Of a stretch of 64,000 bases of DNA, positions 8,805 to 16,313 are shown piece after piece. Each line of letters opens with the position of its first letter. The stretch's first letter is position 1. A program made the translations under genes and the position numbers. The stretch lies in contig JAHFJN010000001.1 of NCBI GenBank assembly GCA_023245865.1, forward strand, positions 612,722 through 676,721, written 5' to 3'. The notes beneath the pieces were generated by a model that saw nothing but the letters and a program-made list of their open reading frames with translations, searched no databases and had not been told where the DNA came from. Source of the DNA: Candidatus Peribacteria bacterium. Lineage in GTDB: Bacteria; Patescibacteriota; Gracilibacteria; Peribacterales; Peribacteraceae.

Positions 8805-9257
8805 TTATTTGGGAATCCGATGAAGCATTCCATCACGGACAGACATGCGTGTTTTGCAGGAGGTGCATTTCACAACTTTCTTCCCGTTCATGATGATCAC
8901 CTCATGCTGGCAATAAGGGCAGTTGCCCTGACTCAACGCGAGGAACATCACTGGCGAGAGAAGGATTGCTCCTCCTCCGATGAGCATCATCGGAATACCA
9001 ATGATACTTCCAATTACGGTTAGCGTTACCAAACCTCCCAAGCCAGTCATCACAACTCCGAATAGAATGCTCACGCCTAGCGATTTGCCGAAACCTGCTT
9101 TCCTCAAAAGGGTGGCTTTTCCATCAGAACTTTGAGGCTTTACGGCTGAGGACCCATCGGAAAGATCTGCTTTGCAATGCTTACATTTCACTGCTTCCGC
9201 TTTGATCTCTTCAGCGCAGAACGGGCATTTCCGCATTTGTTGAGTAGGAGGTGTCAT
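8805..9257 (-). CDS. Small zinc-ribbon membrane protein
   Basis: About 150 residues from the ATG at 9257 (MTPPTQQMRKCPFCAEEI). The track start at 9323 would overlap the neighbouring gene, so the inner ATG is preferred. Its N-terminal ribbon CPFCAEEIKAEAVKCKHC is nearly the same as that of the next gene downstream. Two membrane helices occupy about 60-110. A second ribbon (CPYCQHEVIIMNGKKVVKCTSC) closes the protein. The two genes look like an operon of related envelope proteins. Function unknown. Confidence 0.72.
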   Translation of the reverse strand: MTPPTQQMRKCPFCAEEIKAEAVKCKHCKADLSDGSSAVKPQSSDGKATLLRKAGFGKSLGVSILFGVVMTGLGGLVTLTVIGSIIGIPMMLIGGGAILLSPVMFLALSQGNCPYCQHEVIIMNGKKVVKCTSCKTRMSVRDGMLHRIPK

Positions 9258-9270
9258 AAACAAAAAGGAG

Positions 9271-10053
9271 TTATTTGAAGCTCTTTTGGTAACCAGCTGC
9301 AGTGGCCGCTTTTTCGGAGTCAAAACACATCAATTCACTTAGAGGCTCCTTGAAGAATTCGCTGTCTTTTGTGTAGTAAAGTTTCTGACCCTCATGCAGT
9401 CCTGCTCTAATCGTGCAGAGCGTTTCTTTGTCAGACTTACTCAACACTTCCACTGTGAAATCGTCGTATGCGCCAGTGATCAAAAACTCATAACTATCGT
9501 CGCCCTTAACGCTGCTCTGGGTGACAACCACGGGGATACGATTGAAGTGGCAACTGAAACCCTCCCGAATGTATTCATATTTGTACCAACAGTACTGCAT
9601 CTCAAGATACTCATCGTCTGTGAGATAGCCTCTCGCAAAGTCAGCACGGTGGCTCTCCGTGGACTTCGTGAGCTTGCCGCTTCGGAGATCCTTATCAAAT
9701 CCCTGCACCGAAATCTTCTCATTCTTTCTCGTAACTTCTAAAACAGCCTGTGTTCCCAAATAGCTTTCCTCCGAACCCGTAATACGAATTTTCCACTGGG
9801 GGTTTTGAAGAAGGTTGATTGGGAAGAATCCTGCTTTCTTTGTAGAAGTAGTTTTTGCAGATGCGCTGCTTACCTGAGATTGCTGCCTCCAACTCGGCTT
9901 TATTGCTCTTCGAGGCGCAACTTGGGTGGTCGTAGAAGACTTCAGTTTTGCACTCGATGAAGATCCCTGTGTCGCAGCAATCGCTGGACTGAAATTGAAA
10001 AGGGAAGCTACTAATGCTGCTGCGAGAATTGGACGGTACATACGCATATTCAT
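9271..10053 (-). CDS. Secreted hypothetical protein
   Basis: 260 residues with a signal peptide (MYRPILAAALVASLFNFSPAIAA) and a Ser/Thr/Lys-rich linker (about 28-75), then a beta-rich domain with ITGSEESYLGTQAVLEVTRKNEKISVQGF. No family recognised. It starts 16 bases downstream of the secreted thermonuclease gene, so the two exported proteins are probably cotranscribed. Confidence 0.65.
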   Translation of the reverse strand: MNMRMYRPILAAALVASLFNFSPAIAATQGSSSSAKLKSSTTTQVAPRRAIKPSWRQQSQVSSASAKTTSTKKAGFFPINLLQNPQWKIRITGSEESYLGTQAVLEVTRKNEKISVQGFDKDLRSGKLTKSTESHRADFARGYLTDDEYLEMQYCWYKYEYIREGFSCHFNRIPVVVTQSSVKGDDSYEFLITGAYDDFTVEVLSKSDKETLCTIRAGLHEGQKLYYTKDSEFFKEPLSELMCFDSEKAATAAGYQKSFK

Positions 10054-10068
10054 GTAAGTAGAGAGGAA

Positions 10069-10818
10069 TTAGTTGCAGTTCAAAGCTTTGCGCCATCCTG
10101 CTGCTTTTGCTTCGCTCTCAGAACAGAACCAACGCTCGCCAGCAGATGCATCGATCTGAGTTGCGTTATAGCTTCCGCAGCCCTCTACGTGGTAAATCTT
10201 CTCTTTGCTTGTACTGATATTTCCTTTGATTGTGCATGAGCCTGATTCCGAAGATACTGAGGACTTCGAACTGCTCTGCCTCATAGTTGCAGTTGAAGAT
10301 GAGGATTTCGAAGATGTCTTTGAATAATCACACTTCGCTCCCCAAAGACCCTTTTGTGATTCGGAAGCTCCCTTTTCAAGCTCGTTGTATTGTTCAAGGC
10401 GAGGGTGCGGGTAACTCTTATAGCTGAAGGCGAAGCCGTCTTTGATCATCTGCGCTCCGATGTCTTTGTCTTTGATACTTACGTACCTAAGTAACCGTCC
10501 ATACTTGTCCTTATCTTCGACTGGGTTCTTTTCGAGAGTCACCTTCTTTCGGTTTAAGAGTGCTTTCATTTTTGCTGAAGCTTCCTTTCCGTAGCATTGG
10601 ACCGTCTTGCGAGGGTCCACAGTCTCAGGAGTATCAATACCGATGATCCGAACCTTCTCCAACTTACCAGTTGAAAGCTTCACTTGAACGGTATCGCCAT
10701 CGACAACTCTTACCACCGTTGCGCTCTCATTTCCTGTCGCAGTAGCGGCAAGTGCAAGCGGAGATAGGCTGAGTACGCAGCTGGCAATAGCAGCATATTT
10801 GAATAAATGTCTTCTCAT
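10069..10818 (-). CDS. Secreted thermonuclease (SNase family) with C-terminal sunset-type domain
   Basis: About 249 residues from the ATG at 10818, which gives a clean signal peptide (MRRHLFKYAAIASCVLSLSPLALA); the track start at 10869 sits inside a palindromic promoter region. The staphylococcal-nuclease fold is clear: VVRVVDGDTVQVKL, RIIGIDTPET (calcium/catalytic Asp, first Arg) and EDKDKYGRLLRYV (second Arg region). A Ser-rich linker leads to IKGNISTSKEKIYHVEGCGSYN...GERWFCSESEAKAAGWRKA, a small domain common at the C-terminus of bacterial thermonucleases. It likely degrades extracellular DNA or RNA to oligonucleotides. A nucleotide-scavenging use would suit an organism with limited synthesis, but that is inference. 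Confidence 0.9.
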   Translation of the reverse strand: MRRHLFKYAAIASCVLSLSPLALAATATGNESATVVRVVDGDTVQVKLSTGKLEKVRIIGIDTPETVDPRKTVQCYGKEASAKMKALLNRKKVTLEKNPVEDKDKYGRLLRYVSIKDKDIGAQMIKDGFAFSYKSYPHPRLEQYNELEKGASESQKGLWGAKCDYSKTSSKSSSSTATMRQSSSKSSVSSESGSCTIKGNISTSKEKIYHVEGCGSYNATQIDASAGERWFCSESEAKAAGWRKALNCN

Positions 10819-10854
10819 AAAAATGGGGGAATTGCGGTTTAGTGTATCTCTTAT

Positions 10855-10870
10855 ATTGCTATATAGCAAT
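10855..10870. promoter_or_regulatory. 16-bp perfect palindrome in thermonuclease promoter region
   Basis: ATTGCTATATAGCAAT reads the same on both strands and lies 37 bases before the thermonuclease start. A minus-strand -10-like TATAAG directly adjoins it. A second inverted repeat, CAGAAT-ATTC-ATTCTG, lies about 6 bases beyond it at 10875-10890, just inside the 3' end of the next gene. This layout suits an operator. Confidence 0.5.
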
Positions 10871-10882
10871 TACACAGAATAT

Positions 10883-11188
10883 TCATTCTGTGACATACAT
10901 ATTTATCCTCATGCTGGATGCATAGAGCAACCCAAGACACCTCCTACAGGCATACTGTCCGCAGTCCTGGCGATAAAGATTTAGGAATGCCTGATCGCAT
11001 CGAGGACAAAGGAAGTAATATCTATACCCATTTCTCAGATTGGTGAGCATCCCAGATACTTGAAGCTCCTGGATGCCGAATCTGCCTTCCAGCTGCAATA
11101 TTGCTCCTATAGAAAAATCAGGGATTGCGGCTCGCACATCGTGAATTGTGAGCTTTTCAGCCCGCTCAATTAGAGAGGCTTTCGACAT
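10883..11188 (-). CDS. Small protein with C-terminal zinc ribbon
   Basis: 101 residues. The C-terminal half has a four-Cys zinc-binding pattern, FLCPRCDQAF...YACRRCLGLLYASS, as seen in plasmid/phage and recombinase-associated zinc ribbons. The N-terminus (LTIHDVRAAIPDFSIGAILQLEG) looks like a short helical domain. Its start overlaps the end of the preceding gene (11166) by 23 bases, implying translational coupling. Probably nucleic-acid binding; partner unknown. Confidence 0.65.
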   Translation of the reverse strand: MSKASLIERAEKLTIHDVRAAIPDFSIGAILQLEGRFGIQELQVSGMLTNLRNGYRYYFLCPRCDQAFLNLYRQDCGQYACRRCLGLLYASSMRINMYVTE

Positions 11189-11810
11189 GAAGAGGCTTTG
11201 AGGAATCTGCTAAATCTTTAGGAGGCACGCCTTGATTGATCTGCTGGTTCTGAGCAAAGAACGCATTCTTCGCTTTCACATGTATTGGTGGATTGCACAG
11301 ATTTTGAAGTGTCTGTGTAATTCGAATGATCTGATCATTGGCTGTCTCGATACCTAGACGCGCCTCCTTCATGTATCTGGTTTTATCAGGGTCATAACTA
11401 TACGAAGTGGTTGTGTCATCTTCATTAGATTTGTACTTAGAAGCGTGAAGCATTTTTTCGTAGGACCATGACATACTCCAAGCAGATACCAAACGATCAA
11501 TCAGTATTCTCTTATAGGCGGTATCGCCTTTGAATTCATCGAGCAGTTCTGTATGAAGCCTTTCCGCTGCACCTTTCAACTGCTTATCTGCAAGCGTCAC
11601 AGGCAGTCGCCCCCCGTGGAGTAAAACGCGAACATTTACTTTTGCTTCAACTGCTGATGCCTCCGCATACTCAGCCTTTGTAAGCTTTTTCTTTGACGAC
11701 TTTTCTAGCAGTTTGAAAAACGTGAGGTCATCCATACGATCTTCATATGCCAATTTCGATTCCTCAGGCTTCTGAGGGTGTTCCTTAACGATGAGATCGA
11801 GAGTAGCCAT
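11166..11810 (-). CDS. Hypothetical helical protein of the mobile region
   Basis: About 214 residues from the ATG at 11810 (MATLDLIVKEHPQKPEE); the longer track start at 11849 would overlap the upstream gene. Mostly charged helices. The segment ILIDRLVSAWSMSWSYEKMLHA resembles TLVDRIVSLQWRLARITRAESA in the gene just upstream, so the two may be distant paralogues. It overlaps the zinc-ribbon gene downstream. No family or function recognised. Confidence 0.6.
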   Translation of the reverse strand: MATLDLIVKEHPQKPEESKLAYEDRMDDLTFFKLLEKSSKKKLTKAEYAEASAVEAKVNVRVLLHGGRLPVTLADKQLKGAAERLHTELLDEFKGDTAYKRILIDRLVSAWSMSWSYEKMLHASKYKSNEDDTTTSYSYDPDKTRYMKEARLGIETANDQIIRITQTLQNLCNPPIHVKAKNAFFAQNQQINQGVPPKDLADSSKPLHVESLSN

Positions 11811-11826
11811 AGTGAGAAGAGTAAAT

Positions 11827-12792
11827 TTACAAATCGAACCCATTTTCATTGTTCATATTCACATCAAGCGCAGCAGCTAAAGGCGGCTGATTGCCCTGTC
11901 TAGCGCTCTGTAGCCTCTGAAGCTCGTGAAGAGAATGCATGTACATCCGATGAAGATTGGACTCCCCACGGTGGATAGCTAACAGTTCTTTTTCGGGTGG
12001 AATGAGTCTTGAATCCTCTTCAGCCATATCCCTCTCCATCTCCATTGCTTCCCACATCCGCAAGCGCACTTTTGCATTCTCAAGCATATACCCTGCGAAT
12101 TCGCGGGCGATTTTGGTCATGTCGATCAATGTCTGCCTATCTTCTTCCGAAATGGCTGGATCAATGATCCTATCTTCCCAACGGACTGCTTCGAATTTAA
12201 CGGCGTGTAGCCGTGACTGCGCTACAAAATCAAAATCCAAGATATGTTTGATCTGTGAAAATTCATGTGTTGTTCCAAACCGATCCCTCAGCTGCTCTCT
12301 GAAATGAGGGCTTAACGGAAGACCAAACCATTCCAGCGCAGTAACGAAATTATCTACTGAATCAACCAATGACTTACATACAAGGCTTGTACGGAAATGC
12401 TCTACATAGTCGATTGTTGGCCGCTCTGCATGTACGAGAAAATGCTGTGTGTCCTCAAGCGAATGCTTCATACGGGCTTCCATGCGGCCTTTTAAGACCA
12501 TCGCGCTTTCCGCTCTAGTGATACGCGCAAGCCTCCACTGGAGCGAAACAATCCTGTCTACTAGAGTCGTTTCAACAATCCCTACGGGTTGAAGCTCTCC
12601 AAAGAATTGTGATCGCATATCTTTATACAGCTCTTCATCCTCAATCTCTTCAAGGACTACAGCCTTTGAGAAAATCCCGTACTTAGTCGCGTTCTTACTA
12701 GATACGGCTTTACCCTGTGGCGTTTTCACACCTCCTAGAAGCGCATTATTGCGATTTGCCGTGAGCTGCTTATCAGAGGTTGAGGTGGTCAT
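11827..12792 (-). CDS. Plasmid/phage-type hypothetical protein (GxKTPxGKxxSSxNAxxxGI motif)
   Basis: About 321 residues from the ATG at 12792 (MTTSTSDKQLTANRNNALL); the longer frame upstream is not protein-like. The start NRNNALLGGVKTPQGKAVSSKNATKYGIFSKAVVLE is a motif that recurs at the N-terminus of many phage, plasmid and transposon-associated proteins of unknown role (N-x-x-x-S-x-G-P-x-T-x-x-G-K-x-x-S-S-x-N-A type). The rest is helical and charged, with WRLARITRAESA. It is 16 bases from the following gene. Confidence 0.68.
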   Translation of the reverse strand: MTTSTSDKQLTANRNNALLGGVKTPQGKAVSSKNATKYGIFSKAVVLEEIEDEELYKDMRSQFFGELQPVGIVETTLVDRIVSLQWRLARITRAESAMVLKGRMEARMKHSLEDTQHFLVHAERPTIDYVEHFRTSLVCKSLVDSVDNFVTALEWFGLPLSPHFREQLRDRFGTTHEFSQIKHILDFDFVAQSRLHAVKFEAVRWEDRIIDPAISEEDRQTLIDMTKIAREFAGYMLENAKVRLRMWEAMEMERDMAEEDSRLIPPEKELLAIHRGESNLHRMYMHSLHELQRLQSARQGNQPPLAAALDVNMNNENGFDL

Positions 12793-12905
12793 GGTTAAAA
12801 TATAGTTTGCCACAGCCCAACTATTTTTTGTAGGGTGCCGTTTGGAATAAAGGAAATCTGACGGTGTGTAATTACGCAGTAGTACTCTTCTGTGCAATAA
12901 GCGAA

Positions 12906-14138
12906 TTACCGTGAACTAGGGACATTGAAGACCATAACGGTAAGTTTCAGTTCCTTGCTCTTATCGCTTGGGTGATGGAAGTCATAGCTGAATGTTGTGG
13001 TGTTCTTAAGATGGGATGATTGAGGAGCGGTCTTCCTGACAAAGCATTCATGCGTTTCCGCTGCCTTTTGAATCTTATTCAAAATCTCGGAGAAGCCTTT
13101 ATTGTTGGAGAAGACGATCAATGAGGTTTTGGTATCTCTCCAAGTTACGTAACTCAAGAGCTGATCGATGGCTTCTTTCATTTGTTTCTCACCCTTCCAA
13201 ATTTTGCATTCAGCAATGAAACAGTGATGATTCTGCCAAAGGACATAGATATCCGTCTTCCCAGCAGCACTGAAGGTCTCAGCTGTGGCATCCAATACAT
13301 ATTGGCTATTCAATGTTAGAAGAAGGAAATCGCGTATCTCAGGTTCATCCAATTTTGTGAAACTCTTCGGGCTTTTCTCCATGTAGAGAGATATGTTCTG
13401 AATTATGCCCAAAATTTCTTCGTATACTCTTTGATCGAGAGCTGGATCAAGCTGTCCTCCCTTTGGTCCTGGTTGAGCTGAATGAATCGTAAGCTCTTTC
13501 CTCTTTAAGGGTATTGGGTAAGTTTTTGGTGCATCAGACCGTATCTTGAGCGGAATGCCGAGTGACGCTGATAGCTGTCTACCCTGGTTCAGCTTGTCTT
13601 TCCTGAGAGTGATTAACTGCACAATCTTTTTCTCTGCTCTTTGATTATAAGCATCGACATCAATTTTCACCCATTCCAAATACTTTCTTATCGTCTCTAA
13701 GTTTTGCTGAATATTATCGCGTAACGATTCTGAATCTCCATTATGAACTCTGTAAGGAATATGGATTTCCTGACTGTGCAAAAAACCCCTTGGAAATGAA
13801 AGCTGATGTGAGGAAGGACGCATTGTTAGTAACGAGCCATCTCCGAAATAAGGTAGAACCACTGTGATATCAGTGGAAGGAACCGACTGCTGCACATCGT
13901 TTATCCAAGTTTCCATAAGTATTTTGGATTCTTTTGGTTCTAACTGATACATCTGATCCTCTCGTAAAATGGGGCAATCGAGGATGGATCGCTGGCGCAC
14001 TAAACTAGCGCACTCCTCTATGGATTTCTCTTCAATCGTCGTTTCGTCAATTTCCTCTACATTTCTAGCAATCTCTGCCTCCATATTTCTCAAGTGGTTG
14101 AAGAGTTCGCCCCTTTCCGTAAACAGAAATTGGTTCAT
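12906..14138 (-). CDS. PD-(D/E)XK-like nuclease-domain protein
   Basis: About 410 residues from the ATG at 14138 (MNQFLFTERGEL). N-terminal coiled coil (about 5-45), middle domain unknown. The C-terminal third has a restriction-endonuclease-like core: LLTLNSQYVLDATAETFSAAGKTDIYVLWQNHHCFIAECKIWKG, with the E...GKTDI...ECK spacing of PD-(D/E)XK enzymes, then ITEQLLSYV-like helices. The closely spaced Glu, Asp and Glu-x-Lys suggest an intact active site. At the right end of the accessory island a defence or DNA-processing role is plausible, but no methylase or NTPase partner is adjacent. Confidence 0.68.
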   Translation of the reverse strand: MNQFLFTERGELFNHLRNMEAEIARNVEEIDETTIEEKSIEECASLVRQRSILDCPILREDQMYQLEPKESKILMETWINDVQQSVPSTDITVVLPYFGDGSLLTMRPSSHQLSFPRGFLHSQEIHIPYRVHNGDSESLRDNIQQNLETIRKYLEWVKIDVDAYNQRAEKKIVQLITLRKDKLNQGRQLSASLGIPLKIRSDAPKTYPIPLKRKELTIHSAQPGPKGGQLDPALDQRVYEEILGIIQNISLYMEKSPKSFTKLDEPEIRDFLLLTLNSQYVLDATAETFSAAGKTDIYVLWQNHHCFIAECKIWKGEKQMKEAIDQLLSYVTWRDTKTSLIVFSNNKGFSEILNKIQKAAETHECFVRKTAPQSSHLKNTTTFSYDFHHPSDKSKELKLTVMVFNVPSSR

Positions 14139-14211
14139 GGCTGTATATTGCTCTGACTTAATCAAAAACGAAACCCACAGATACATTTTACGATATAGAG
14201 CGCTTTATCGA

Positions 14212-14274
14212 TCACACTGCGAGAATTGGAAGGTCGAAGGTCTCCTGTGACTCAGCCCAGAAAGTTCGAATCAT
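14212..14274 (-). CDS. Possible leader or truncated ORF at island edge (20 aa)
   Basis: ATG at 14274 preceded by AGGGGAG reads MIRTFWAESQETFDLPILAV then stops. The peptide looks like the beginning of a normal protein, not random sequence. It sits between the TfoX-like gene and the island, where an insertion could have cut a host gene. A leader peptide is the other option. Too short to be confident. Confidence 0.25.
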   Translation of the reverse strand: MIRTFWAESQETFDLPILAV

Positions 14275-14294
14275 CTCCCCTAGGGGCTGCCAGT

Positions 14295-14630
14295 TTACCT
14301 TTTCTTCTTAGGGAGTGAGGATGCAAAAGAGGATGCCTTCTCGACCCACGCAAAGAGATCAGTATCCTTCTTATAACCCGCAGGTTGTACGAAGAGCCAT
14401 CCCCTCATCGGTCTCCCCGTAATGTCCATCACGCGCACATGCGGTTTTTTTAGTTCGATTGTCGCTTCATCGACTGACAGGCGGATCACAAGAAGATCCT
14501 TCCAGATGCCACAACACATGTTGCCGTGAACGAGGAAGGCAATACCACCGAACATATTCTTCTCACTGATACCCGCTCGTGGCAGCAGCATCGGGCGCAT
14601 GCGCTCGGCAAGAGTTTTATCGTAAGGCAT
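14295..14630 (-). CDS. TfoX N-terminal domain protein
   Basis: 111 residues matching the TfoX/Sxy N-terminal domain: RAGISEKNMFGGIAFLVHGNMCCGIWKDLLVIRL, then RPMRGWLFVQPAG. The stand-alone N-terminal domain is common in bacteria. It is too short to include the C-terminal domain of competence regulator TfoX. The exact role of the single-domain form is unknown. The ATG at 14630 leads directly into the conserved core, so the start is credible. Confidence 0.85.
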   Translation of the reverse strand: MPYDKTLAERMRPMLLPRAGISEKNMFGGIAFLVHGNMCCGIWKDLLVIRLSVDEATIELKKPHVRVMDITGRPMRGWLFVQPAGYKKDTDLFAWVEKASSFASSLPKKKR

Positions 14631-14642
14631 AGAAGCAAAAAA

Positions 14643-15068
14643 TCAGGAGGCAACGCGGGAACTTCCCTCGTTTCTGTAAATGAATCCAAAGAGAAGTCCG
14701 ATCAGTGTGAAATGAATGAAGGTGAATCCCCCCGCAAGAAGAAACCATAGGGTGAGTGATGAGACATGCTGCTTCGCAACTTCGGCGATCACACTGCCAC
14801 TGCCGAAGAACAAGCCCATCAGCCAAAAGAACATAAGTGCTTCCTTCAGTGGATGCTGCCCTCTGCAAAAGCGCGGGAACAACCATGAAAGCAGCCAACC
14901 TTGAATGACCATCGAGAGAATACCAAGGACGAAATTGGGATGATCAAGGTTCGCGTAAACCCCCAGTGCATCGTAGACATTGCGAAACAAGATCAAGTGC
15001 CACGTTGCTCCCAAGGCAAATGTGATAATGATGTATCCAAGCCAGCCAGTGAGAAATTTCTGAGACAT
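14643..15068 (-). CDS. Four-helix membrane protein (DUF1761-like)
   Basis: 141 residues with four predicted membrane helices: LGYIIITFALGATWHLILF, NFVLGILSMVIQGWLLSWLF, EALMFFWLMGLFFGSGSVIA and LTLWFLLAGGFTFIHFTLIGLLFGFIY. Length and helix spacing resemble small DUF1761-type membrane proteins, but the family assignment is weak. It lies 12 bases upstream of the TfoX-like gene on the same strand, so the two may be cotranscribed. Confidence 0.65.
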   Translation of the reverse strand: MSQKFLTGWLGYIIITFALGATWHLILFRNVYDALGVYANLDHPNFVLGILSMVIQGWLLSWLFPRFCRGQHPLKEALMFFWLMGLFFGSGSVIAEVAKQHVSSLTLWFLLAGGFTFIHFTLIGLLFGFIYRNEGSSRVAS

Positions 15069-15112
15069 TCAGTGAAAGGAGAAAGACGAAATTATAGCAA
15101 AAACGACGAAAG

Positions 15113-15427
15113 TCACTTGAGTGATCTTTTCCTTGTTACAAAATACCCAATAGCCAAAGCGAAAACTGCCAAAAATGCCAGCCCGCCCACTACCGCAGTG
15201 ATGGGATTACTTTCGGTGGCAACATGCAGTACTTCTAGTTTCTGATGTGCATCGTGACCCAATACCTTCTCCTCGGTTGCCTCTATCTGCTCATGGGTCT
15301 GAGAGGATTTTGCCAGCTGCTCAGCCCGCTCCTGCTCCGCTGTGTGTCCTTCCTCAGCAAGAGAAACAATGGGCCATGTGAAGAGCAAACAAGTGACTGC
15401 CAGAAAGATGGAGATTTGCCTCTTGAT
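15113..15427 (-). CDS. Small exported or membrane-anchored protein with non-ATG start
   Basis: The track gives 91 residues from a TTG at 15388, but the frame upstream completes a good signal peptide (KRQISIFLAVTCLLFTWPIVSLAEEGH), so the start probably lies near an ATC at 15427, giving about 104 residues. The stop in that frame is only four codons farther upstream and no ATG or GTG is available. The mature part is a charged helix (TAEQERAEQLAKSSQTHEQIEATEEKV), then a C-terminal membrane anchor (AVVGGLAFLAVFALAIGYFV) and basic stop-transfer (TRKRSLK). A TACAAT -10 box (15437-15442) is nine bases from the ATC. Confidence 0.55.
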   Translation of the reverse strand: MKRQISIFLAVTCLLFTWPIVSLAEEGHTAEQERAEQLAKSSQTHEQIEATEEKVLGHDAHQKLEVLHVATESNPITAVVGGLAFLAVFALAIGYFVTRKRSLK

Positions 15428-15461
15428 ACAATCAGCATTGTATCATTTTTTCTTTGTTCGT

Positions 15462-15617
15462 CTAAACAGTAGCATGAAGTAACTGATTCTCTTTCTTCTT
15501 AGCCCATAGGTTGGGGATACCTTTGAGAACATTGTACCAATCAATAGCTGTCTCTATAGTCTTGTTTGTAGCTTGTACGTCACGGGCTGCCCTCACACCA
15601 CCGTCTTCCACGAACAT
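15462..15617 (-). CDS. Possible 51-aa protein overlapping the Cys-rich gene
   Basis: ATG at 15617, preceded by AAGGA, reads MFVEDGGVRAARDVQATNKT then IETAIDWYNVLKGIPNLW and a Lys-rich end before TAG. The composition is protein-like. It starts inside the last codons of the Cys-rich gene in another frame, as coupled small genes do. Missed by the track because of length. No family recognised. Confidence 0.42.
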   Translation of the reverse strand: MFVEDGGVRAARDVQATNKTIETAIDWYNVLKGIPNLWAKKKENQLLHATV

Positions 15618-15832
15618 GCTTCCTTGCATTTGGCGCAGTACTGTTCGCCGTACTCGTGGCGCTTACCTTGCGTACATGCCGCACTGCAACACCCGGACCG
15701 CATGGAGCGTCTCGCTTCACTGGAAATCACGACCGCCACCTTTTTCCCTTTGAGGTGCTTGCCGCAGTAGTCCTTCCCGCGCGTTTGCTGGTGGCATCCT
15801 TCGACAATGCACTGTTTCTTCGAGGTATACAT
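15593..15832 (-). CDS. Small Cys-rich (zinc-binding) protein
   Basis: 79 residues from the ATG at 15832 (MYTSKKQCIVEGCHQQ). Two metal-binding clusters are visible: CIVEGCHQQTRGKDYCGKH (CCCH type) and CCSAACTQGKRHEYGEQYCAKCKEAC. A basic segment (KGKKVAVV) joins them. No transmembrane segment. Probably a small zinc protein that binds nucleic acid or protein; function not known. Confidence 0.6.
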   Translation of the reverse strand: MYTSKKQCIVEGCHQQTRGKDYCGKHLKGKKVAVVISSEARRSMRSGCCSAACTQGKRHEYGEQYCAKCKEACSWKTVV

Positions 15833-15968
15833 GAAAAGAGAGTGTACGCGTCGTGCTCCAAAGAAGCAATGCACCACATCCTGTTTTTGCGCAAAAAGAT
15901 GCGATTTCTCCTGGCTATTGCCTTTCCTGGGGGGTATCCTCTCAGTCTATTTTTTCTCCTACTTTTTT

Positions 15969-16208
15969 ATGGTTACAGGTATTATCAAGACGAAAACAGA
16001 AAAGGGTTTCGGTTTTATCAAGGTCGAAGGATCTGCGGACGTGTTCTTCCATAACAGCGCGTGCAATGGACAGTACGACAGCTTGAACGTCGGTCAGACG
16101 GTCTCGTTCGATTTGGTGCAAGGTGACAAGGGCCCGAAGGCCGAGAATGTCGTCGCTGCAGAGGGCGCCATGGCGGCATCCGGCATGGATGACAGTATGG
16201 CTGCTTAA
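15969..16208 (+). CDS. Cold-shock domain protein (CspA family)
   Basis: 79 residues. RNP-1 (KGFGFIKVEG) and RNP-2 (DVFFHNSAC, usual form VFVHxSA) are both present in the order expected for the cold-shock OB fold, which binds single-stranded RNA/DNA. I use the ATG at 15969 (MVTGIIKTKTEKGFGFI); the longer track ORFs add unrelated sequence. A Gly/Ala/Met-rich tail (AAEGAMAASGMDDSMAA) extends beyond the usual 66-70 residues. A hairpin terminator follows. Confidence 0.93.
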   Translation: MVTGIIKTKTEKGFGFIKVEGSADVFFHNSACNGQYDSLNVGQTVSFDLVQGDKGPKAENVVAAEGAMAASGMDDSMAA

Positions 16209-16229
16209 TCGAGATCACAGAGTATACGC

Positions 16230-16260
16230 AGGGGCCGCGCAACGTGCTGCGGCTTTTTGC
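16230..16260 (+). terminator. Rho-independent terminator after the cold-shock gene
   Basis: GCCGC-GCAACGTGCT-GCGGC followed by TTTTT, about 22 bases after the csp stop. It separates csp from the next gene's promoter. Confidence 0.7.
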
Positions 16261-16299
16261 GTATGGTCAGTCTGAGTAGATCAAAATAGCCTTTTACGC

Positions 16300-16305
16300 T
16301 ATAAT
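16300..16305 (+). promoter_or_regulatory. -10 box (TATAAT) eight bases before the ATG at 16314
   Basis: Perfect TATAAT. Transcription would be expected to start at about 16312, two bases before the start codon, giving a near-leaderless message. No convincing -35 at 17 bases. Confidence 0.55.
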
Positions 16306-16313
16306 GGTAAGAA

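Noticed and set aside
14260-14292. tRNA-like 3' end (GTTCGAATC...GCCA)
   Set aside because: T-stem (GAAAG/CATCT) and acceptor do not pair, so it is not an intact tRNA or tmRNA end.
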